In this document: positions 56,137 to 64,000 of the stretch, one piece after another | Layout: every line of letters begins with the position of its first letter | Position numbering within the stretch: position 1 is the first letter of the stretch | Source: Siphonodentalium dalli | Lineage: Eukaryota > Mollusca > Scaphopoda > Gadilida > Siphonodentaliidae | DNA: 64,000 nucleotides | Assembly: GCA_032622095.1 (NCBI GenBank) | Contig: CP136061.1 | Location: forward strand, 50,977,762 to 51,041,761 | Direction: 5' to 3' | Notes under the pieces: generated by a model | What the model was told of the DNA's origin: nothing | What the model saw: only the letters and a program-made list of their open reading frames with translations | The model's database searches: none | Program-made: the position numbers and the translations under genes

Positions 56137-58652
56137 TAGATTATGTCATAAATATATTCTCTGAATATAAGAGTATGTCATGAGTATATAATCTGAATAT
56201 AAGATTATGTGATGAATATATAATCTGAATATAAGATAATGTCGTGAATATATCCTCTGAATATAAGATTATGTCATGAATATATACTCTGAATATAAGA
56301 TTATGTCGTGAATATATCCTCTGAATATAAGATTATGTCGTGAATATATACTCTGAATATAAGATTATGTCGTGAATATATACTCTGAATATAAGATTAT
56401 GTCATGAATATATACTCTGAATATAAGATTATGTCGTGAATATATCCTCTGAATATAAGATTATGTCGTGAATATATACTCTGAATATAAGATTATATAA
56501 GATTATGTCATGAATATATACTCTGAATATAAGATTATGTCGTGAATATATCCTCTGAATATAAGATTATGTCGTGAATATATACTCTGAATATAAGATT
56601 ATGTCGTGAATATATACTCTGAATATAAGATTATGTCATGAATATATACTCTGAATATAAGATTATGTCGTGAATATATCCTCTGAATATAAGATTATGT
56701 CGTGAATATATACTCTGAATATAAGATTATATAAGATTATGTCATGAATATATACTCTGAATATAAGATTATGTCGTGAATATATACTCTGAATATAAGA
56801 TTATGTCGTGAATATATCCTCTGCATATAAGATTATGTCATGAATATATACTCTGAATGTAAGATTATGTCGTGAATATATCCTCTGAATATAAGATTAT
56901 GTCGTGAATATATACTCTGAATATAAGATTATGTCGTGAATATATACTCTGAATGTAAGATTATGTCGTGAATATATCCTCTGAATATAAGATTATGTCG
57001 TGAATATATACTCTGAATATAAGATTATGTCGTGAATATATACTCTGAATATAAGATTATGTCATGAATATATACTCTGAATAAAAGATTATGTCGTGAA
57101 TATATACTCTGAATATAACATTATGTCGTGAATATATACTCTGAATATAAGATTATGTCGTGAGTATAAACTCTGAATATAAGATTATGTCATGAATATA
57201 TACTCTGAATATAAGATTATGTCATGAATATATCCTCTGAATATAAGATTATGTCGTGAATATATACTCTGAATATAAGATTATGTCGTGAATATATACT
57301 CTGAATATAAGATTATGTCGTGAGTATAAACTCTGAATATAAGATTATGTCATGAATATATACTCTGAATATAAGATTATGTCATGAATATATCCTCTGA
57401 ATATAAGATTATGTCGTGAAATTATTCTCTGAATATAAGATTATGTCGTGAAATTATTCTCTGAATATAAGATTATGTCGTGAAATTATACTCTGAATAT
57501 AAGATTATGTTGTGAAATTATTCTCTGAATATAAGATTATGTCGTGAAATTATACTCTGAATATAAGATTATGTCGTGAAATTATTCTCTGAATATAAGA
57601 TTATGTCGTGAAATTATTCTCTGAATATAAGATTATGTTGTGAAATTATACTCTGAATATAAGATTATGTCGTGAAATTATTCTCTGAATATAAGATTAT
57701 GTCGTGAAATTATTCTCTGAATATAAGATTATGTCGTGAAATTATTCTCTGAATATAAGATTATGTCGTGAAATTATACTCTGAATATAAGATTATGTCG
57801 TGAAATTATTCTCTGAATATAAGATTATGTCGTGAAATTATTCTCTGAATATAAGATTATGTCGTGAAATTATTCTCTGAATATAAGATTATGTCGTGAA
57901 ATTATTCTCTGAATATAAGATTATGTCGTGAATATATACTCTGAATATAAGATTATGTCGTGAAATTATACTCTGAATATAAGATTATGTCGTGAAATTA
58001 TTCTCTGAATATAAGATTATGTCGTGAAATTATTCTCTGAATATAAGATTATGTCGTGAATATATACTCTGAATATAAGATTATGTCGTGAAATTATACT
58101 CTGAATATAAGATCATGTCGTGAAATTATTCTCTGAATATAAGATTATGTCGTGAAATTATTCTCTGAATATAAGATTATGTCGTGAAATTATTCTCTGA
58201 ATATAAGATTATGTCGTGAAATTATACTCTGAATATAAGATTATGTCGTGAAATTATTCTCTGAATATAAGATTATGTCGTGAAATTATTCTCTGAATAT
58301 AAGATTATGTCGTGAAATTATTCTCTGAATATAAGATTATGTCGTGAAATTATACTCTGAATATAAGATTATGTCGTGAAATTATTCTCTGAATATAAGA
58401 TTATGTCGTGAAATTATACTCTGAATATAAGATTATGTCGTGAAATTATTCTCTGAATATAAGATTATGTCGTGAAATTATTCTCTGAATATAAGATTAT
58501 GTCGTGAAATTATTCTCTGAATATAAGATTATGTCGTGAAATTATACTCTGAATATAAGATTATGTCGTGAAATTATTCTCTGAATATAAGATTATGTCG
58601 TGAAATTATTCTCTGAATATAATATTATGTCGTGAAATTATTCTCTGAATAT
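56137..58652. repeat. 32-bp minisatellite, about 79 copies, two sequence classes
   Basis: The unit is ctgaatataagattatgtcg followed by tgaatatatact. From 56137 to about 57415 units end tgaatatata/tcct; from about 57417 to 58650 they end tgaaattat(t/a)ct. In the first half an insertion aagattatataagattatg recurs at about 56490 and 56727, marking a higher-order repeat of about 240 bp. The array keeps a 32-bp period nearly throughout. Confidence 0.98.
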
Positions 58653-58903
58653 ACATGTAAGCCCGTAGAGATCATACTCCATCAGTTCAAATCCCGCGAA
58701 CCTTTTGATGTTCCTAAAGCGAACATTATAGCATTGAAAATCAATACAGGTAATATATTTCTTAGTGTTAATGCCTGTTTCTTAACCATTGCATGGCGGG
58801 AGCTGCGCTTGTGCAGCATTAAAGATCATGTGTCAGTGCATACGCTTATATGCGAGTCTCCAATAATGCACTGGCTTACAAGGTCAATGTAAATATTGTT
58901 AGG
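58653..58903. other. No gene recognised
   Basis: Unique-looking sequence. A partial hairpin word (cttatatgcgagtctcc) occurs at 58847. Confidence 0.4.
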
Positions 58904-58970
58904 CCAATGCATTATATTATATATGCGAGGCTCCCTATGGGAGACTCGCATATATAAGAGAATTCATTGG
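58904..58970. repeat. 67-bp hairpin, solo copy with changed stem
   Basis: Ccaatgcatt...gcgaggctccctatgggaga...cattgg. Same family as 37813-37879, but the stem next to the loop is CTCCC/GGGAG instead of CGACC/GGTCG. Confidence 0.9.
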
Positions 58971-60661
58971 CACAGGGTTTTTCGCAAAATGTCGGGAAAC
59001 TCCAGTCACATTTACTGTATTTCACAGTGTGTCCCAACTCGATATTGTATGATATTGTTGATTTCGGTGAGCCTTTGGCTTAGATAGCTTACAACCATGA
59101 GATTTGTGCCGGATAATGAGGACAAATGTGATATCTGGTGTAATTTTGGGACATCTATCGGTGGATTTTACGATTGAAAATGCAATTTTACAGGCGGCGC
59201 GAATACCTAAACGTGTATAGCTATTGGCTAACATCTAGCGAAACTTGTAAATAATATAGTCGGGTGGCGAGAACAAGAGGCCACAATGCGACCATCGATA
59301 CGCTTAATTGGATTCAACGTAAAATCTTTCCGCAAAGAAAAATCTCTGCCTTCAAAGCGTCGATTGCTCATTCGGTTATCAGAAGATTGGATTATTCCTT
59401 TTCGCTACAAGTTTCGCATGTTACAGGTTGGACAATGGCAACACACTTTACAAGTAACATGAGACTAAACCTGGCTATAACCACAATGACGCCTCAATAT
59501 GACATCAGCAATAATGTAAACAAGAATATAGACCAAGTCTCCTCGGTCCACAGCAGCTTGCGACATCGGTTTGGATGAAACATGCATAATTATATCAGAG
59601 GTCCACTAAATGTCAAAGCATCGAGATTTATAAGTAGTAAACAAAGCCTAGTTTTCCAGAGAATATCGATTTGTCGCGGTATCAGAATATGCATGTAAAC
59701 AATACATTAAAGTGATGTGAAACACTCCGGTAGGGTAATCAAATAGAACCAGAGAAAAATATTGTTTAAAGTAGTTATTTTTACGCATATTAATTCAAAT
59801 TTACAGTACCAACACGTCATTCTTATATATTTATTAAATGCAATGACTCTCGTTGGCGAAATAATTTGCCTTAGTTTATTTACAATTAAGCGTAGAGGGT
59901 AAAGGGTTAAACGAACTTATCATCACTATACCTTTTCCTATCACCTTAGATGATATATCACTTTGAAGAAGTATTAATGGCGGACACGTCAGGTGATCAT
60001 TCATATTCAGTGGTTTAAACGAATGCCCGGGCTCCACGTTTATATGCAGTACGTCTTTTGAATGCACGTCCGTAATAGAAGAGCAACGGGGCGGCACTTG
60101 ACCAAGACAGCATCATCCCAACCGATATCGCAAGCTGTTGTGGACCGAGAAGACTTAGTCTAACACGAATTAAGTCTGAATGAACACAGACTATCGATAG
60201 TCTGAAATATTTCAATATCCTTCGCTATACATGGATTTCCCGCGGTATGACGTCACTGCGCACGTTTCGCATTAAAATTTCCACGCGACTATTTTCTAAT
60301 TGGCTGCGACTTACACGTGTCTTGCCACAATTACCCGCAATATGGCTGACACTGTTTCATGTTTTATGCCAATTATGACAAAGTGGATGTCTGATCTAGC
60401 AACTTAAAACGGTGTGCACAGACGCCACACTGGCTCACCGGACTGGCAGATAAAAACCAGTATGATAAGTCAACTGACAACCGGAAGGTGTTAATTCACG
60501 GCTATCTACAAGTCAACAAAGGAATACAGAATAGTAAAACGGCTCGTTGTTCAGTCGTCATATATATAATTTTTCACATGATAAGATTATAAAATAGGTG
60601 TATGCATATCTTGATTGAAGAGGAAGGTATCTGTAAAAACTTATTAAAGAGATGGGGGTAT
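58971..60661. other. No gene recognised; a small inverted repeat pair
   Basis: The block aagtctcctcggtccacagc (59535-59554) matches, with a few changes, the minus strand at about 60130-60160 (aagtcttctcggtccacaac). The minus-strand ORF 60015-60215 (66 aa) that overlaps the second block has no recognised domain. Confidence 0.4.
60240..60360. promoter_or_regulatory. Promoter-like cluster: CRE and CCAAT words
   Basis: A perfect CRE (tgacgtca, 60248-60255), a tgcgcac word at 60257 and a reversed CCAAT box (attgg at 60299) within 60 bp, in a locally CpG-richer stretch. No transcript start or downstream gene can be assigned. Inference only. Confidence 0.25.
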
Positions 60662-60903
60662 TTAACCCTTTGACTGCCAGGGGCCGATCTCATCGGCCCC
60701 CCCAAACATACAAAATAAGTCTGTTAAAGAATATAAGAATAAATTATTAAAATTGAAAAAAAAAAAAAAAAAAAAAATTGTTAGGCCAATGCGTTCTCTT
60801 ATATATGCGAGGCGACCTATGGTCGACTCGCATATATAAGAGAATGCATTGGCACAGGGTATATGGGTTGATACAAAAATCGACCTGGCACTCAAAGGGT
60901 TAA
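60662..60903. mobile_element. 242-bp MITE with TTAA flanks (piggyBac-like) carrying the 67-bp hairpin
   Basis: The left end TTAACCCTTTGACTGCCAGG pairs with the right end CCTGGCACTCAAAGGGTTAA (one mismatch). Both ends carry TTAA, the piggyBac target. The hairpin lies at 60786-60852 after a 23-base A run. Confidence 0.85.
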
Positions 60904-61948
60904 GGTTCTGGTGCCCAATTTGTTTCATGACAGAAAGTTGTGAGGCATGAGCGGTTTATAGAAATTTGGAAAAGAAATTTTGAACGTACATGCCAAAATA
61001 AAGTTGAATAACCAAAATAGATAATTTTGAACAGTTAAAACATTTCCCCATATTTTGGACGGGTAAAAATGATACCGGGGAGCTGCATCAATTGCTAGCG
61101 ATTGATTTATGGGTCCCTAAACGGTTGCCATATTAGTCCTTTTCGGCACTTAATCTGGCTGACACTCACGTTATGCTTTTTGAAGGAAATGGGATTCCCT
61201 GCTAGTTGGTTTAGCGGTTCAATAGTCAGGGTTCATTCAGGCTGGCAAAAATGAAATAAATTCATAGATAATGGACAAAGGAAAATCGTGCATGGCTGTT
61301 CTTTATCATATGTGATATCGCGACCCTTCGGTGGCCCCACATATATTATAGATCTGATAGAACTGCCAGTACCTAACGTAATGTTTTTTTTTTAAAGGAA
61401 TTGGATTCCTTCAGTAAATTTTAGACTAGAAAACTACCACTATCTCTTTTCGATTGTCGATTCATTGTCAGCATTGCTCTTACGTTATGTGAATTTACTG
61501 ATCCAGGTTACATGTTAAGTTCGGATTTGGATTCAGCCCGCCAATTTGTTATGGTCCTTTGTTGAATTGCCACGGCGTATTTTTCCACACCCTAGCGATA
61601 ATGTTGTTGGAAGTCATTTACTAAATGTTTAGTCTGTTGGGTTACCCTATTCTTAATTTATGTATCTGACTGGTTTATAACTGATATTATTAACAAGGGG
61701 CATGGACATCATACAACAAGTTCATATAAAGGGCGGTTAATCCAAGATAGTCTAGGCTGTTATATTCTATGCTTTTGTTACTTTTATCCTGATATGTGTA
61801 AACTGCCGCAATGTAGACAGCTCTGGTCACCATTAGTGGAGTTTCCACTACCGGAGTCCAATACAGGGGTGCCTCTACTGTGGGACCGGGTTACGAGCAT
61901 CCCCCTGCTCATATATTATGGGTATCACAAAACTTCGTTTGATTTACA
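60904..61948. other. No gene recognised
   Basis: No supported ORF or repeat. Confidence 0.5.
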
Positions 61949-62344
61949 GGTACTCAATCCAATCAAACGCTCCAAAATTACTATTTCTTTAGCTTCGGGG
62001 TTAAAACATATTTGATTCGAGTCGAGGAACACACCCACCAAAGCTCAGATTGATCAGATGTCGATTTTTGAAGTTTGTTATTTTTTCTCGAGATGTGGCC
62101 CAGAAGATGGATAACTCTAAAATCAAGTGGTTATTATTACCACTTGATTTTAGAGTTATCCATCTTAATCCGCAATTTGACCACGTGTTTTCTGGGTCAC
62201 ATCTCGAGAAATTAACGAACATCAAAAATCGATATCTGATAACTCTGAGCTTTGATGGGTGGGTTCCTCGACTCGAATCAAATATTTTTTACCCCCGAAG
62301 CCAAAGAAATAGTAATTTAGGAGCGTCTGATCGGATTGAGAACC
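61949..62344. mobile_element. Palindromic MITE (396 bp)
   Basis: The left end ggtactcaatccaatcaaac and the reversed right end ggttctcaatccgatcagac pair. Arms continue through ttactatttctttagcttcg and catctcgag to a centre at about 62137 (aagtggttattattaccactt). ORFs through it are palindrome shadows. Confidence 0.9.
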
Positions 62345-62910
62345 TTTAATTATTTTCTAGTACAGAACATACACATACGCATGGTAGTTGTGTGCTGCCA
62401 AATCCGATGGGGTATTACATGCTTTCTAACAACATAAAACCATCTATAATACGATGCTGTTTCACATGTTATTGAAATAAATATATGTGATGTAACCTCT
62501 AGTGAACCTTTCTAAATTACTACAGACACTAAAATGGAGGTAAAATAATAAAAATAAATCTGAAATGCTGACCTCCAGGTAAAAGTTGCACACAAATCAG
62601 TTGTAAACACATATTGTTTGGGTAAATCACCTGGTGGAAAGAAAATTCAACAAGGCAATAAAGTATAGTGACACCTTATTCGATAAAGGCGAACAGTTCA
62701 ACAGGACATTTGCCTGGGATTTCTCGATATGTCGGTCCCTGACCACATTACACATCCTAAGGACATAAATGACAAAAAACTCATCACGGAGGTATGTTGA
62801 GAAAAACTTGTGAGTGATGTTGCACCCATCAAAAAGCACAAGGCCCAATTGCTTCTCAATACTCATATGGAACCATAGACTAAAATAGCAATGACTTGTT
62901 CGATACATTA
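62345..62910. other. No gene recognised
   Basis: AT-rich, no supported feature. Confidence 0.5.
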
Positions 62911-63170
62911 AACCTTTACCCAACAGAACGACCCTGTGCCAATGCATTCTCTTATATATGCGAGTCGACCATAGGTCGCCTCGCATATATACGAGAATGC
63001 ATTTTTTTAGGTCAATGCATTCTCTTATATATCCGAGGCGACCTATGGTCGACTCGCATATATAAGAGAATGCATTGGCACAGGGCATAACTGTAACTAT
63101 CACAATGTGGCCAAGGAGCCGGTTCCAATGATATCCATATGTGTATGGTTCTATTGAGACAGACCGAAGT
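62911..63170. mobile_element. Partial MITE with two hairpins in opposite orientation
   Basis: Begins taaacctttacccaacagaa like the MITE at 37699. Hairpins lie at 62939-63003 (reversed loop) and 63012-63078. The following gcataactgtaactatcaca to gacagaccgaag block matches 37887-37975. The right terminus is missing. Confidence 0.8.
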
Positions 63171-63489
63171 GAAGTTTATTACCGTTCCATGCTGTTTTAT
63201 ACTTGGATAATCCACAGCGTAAAAGCGGATATATGGCAATTGTTCACAATTTTCTCTAGTAATTTTGCAAATGATAACAAGACATCATGCCAAAATGGGT
63301 TAGTTAATTTCGCTGCCTGTTTCTCCAAATAGCCATACTCATATGAAAATGAATGTCTGAAGGGCAACAATTTAGCTAATTTTGTTACAACGCACATCAG
63401 GTAGGTTATTTTTATTGACAGCATAAAATTATTGACATCGACCATTTTCAAGTCACCGTTTTTGTAATCTTGGCATACAACTTAGCGTT
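63171..63489. other. No gene recognised
   Basis: Minus-strand ORF 63197-63451 is unrecognised; it may include upstream or neighbouring LINE remnants. Confidence 0.35.
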
Positions 63490-64000
63490 TCACTCGATCG
63501 CTCTTTGAATTCCGTAAAAAGTTATAAAGCATAATGTCAAGTTTTTCATAAATATATTATCAGGATTTGGAAGTAAAACGAAAATGTCCGTTAATTTTGG
63601 AAGTATAAGTGATTTTATCACAGTTATGGTTTTCAGTAATCGGTTTTTCCATGCCTCAACCATTAGTTTCTCATCCGCAGGTTGTGTATCGTGATTGATT
63701 TTCATTTGGTTTCATTTGTATTAAAGCGGACCCCTAGATGATCGAATGACTTGCCAAAGGTGATACGAATATCTGAGCATATGCCATTTATACGCCCATT
63801 ATAAGAACCCGCCCACGACGCCTGACACTTGCTAGGGTTGATTTCCAAACCTGAACAATTTTCGAATAATTTAATACATTGTATAGTTCCCTCTTCTCTG
63901 TCGTCTAAGATACGAGTTGTGTCGTCTGCATACTGTGTGATTTTCAAAATTGCCCAGGTTGATACATTTGATGCGTTTATTATGTTTTATTATGATAGCT
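63490..64000 (-). pseudogene. L1/Tx1-like LINE RT fragment, runs off the right edge
   Basis: Minus-strand 63702-63947 reads KITQYADDTTRILDDREEGT, then LFENCSGLEINPSKCQASWAGS and the FDHLGVRF motif. A frame change leads to 63490-63705 with NRLLKTITVIKSLILPKLTD. YADDT, LEIN..K and the LGV block are RT features in the L1-type spacing. It is decayed and incomplete. Confidence 0.85.

Noticed and set aside
56137-58652. CRISPR array
   Set aside because: No unique spacers: whole 32-bp units are repeated, in a eukaryotic setting.
58655-58700. tRNA-like B-box word (agttcaaatcccgcg)
   Set aside because: No pairing T-stem, no A box and no cloverleaf around it.
62050-62349. 99-codon ORF
   Set aside because: Lies across a palindromic MITE; mirror ORF on the other strand at 62001-62225.
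62627-63103. 158-codon ORF with ANAFSYICESTIGRL-like segments
   Set aside because: Reading through the 67-bp hairpins; the same peptide appears on both strands and at 60662-60928.

Overview
The window is eukaryotic, AT-rich and dominated by transposable elements. It looks like nuclear DNA of a marine invertebrate, most likely a lophotrochozoan such as a mollusc, brachiopod or annelid. This is inferred from the mix of repeats: LINEs with short-repeat tails, tandem non-coding Helitrons, palindromic MITEs and long minisatellites. It also rests on a multi-exon C-type lectin gene with long introns. No species is claimed. No operon, prokaryotic gene, CRISPR array, rRNA or convincing tRNA was seen.

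The one host gene I can reconstruct lies on the + strand from about 34.1 to 56.1 kb. It has an EGF-like exon (34814-34919), a threonine-stalk exon encoded by an ACA microsatellite (38292-38456), and a C-type lectin domain split over two exons (42458-42661 and 55905-56110, ending in TGA). A possible first exon with a membrane anchor is at 34081-34257. Every junction has GT/AG borders and matching phases (0, then 1, 1, 1). The five pieces add up to 858 nt, i.e. 285 residues plus a stop, which would make a type II membrane lectin. The last intron (13.2 kb) holds several LINEs, all antisense to the gene. A 2.5-kb minisatellite of 32-bp units starts 27 bp after the stop.

Layout: 0-1.4 kb broken LINE; 3.4-8.4 kb degenerate minisatellite interrupted by an intact-ORF LINE (1045 codons); 10.2-16.0 kb head-to-tail array of non-autonomous Helitrons, one carrying two nested insertions; 17.2-18.4 kb hAT-type element with a perfect 8-bp target duplication; 20.0 kb minisatellite; 21.4-24.4 kb two decayed LINE fragments; 25.4-28.3 kb probable Helitron with internal repeats; 28.4-28.9 kb LINE fragment; 29.0-34.0 kb head-to-head inverted duplication of a decayed multi-copy gene, one arm split by a 695-bp foldback element; 34.1-56.1 kb lectin gene; 56.1-58.7 kb minisatellite; 58.7-64 kb palindromic MITEs and an L1-like fragment.

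The main themes are nested transposition that can be read from target duplications and empty sites, and tandem duplication of splice-site sequence inside the lectin gene. Function beyond family level is inference throughout.
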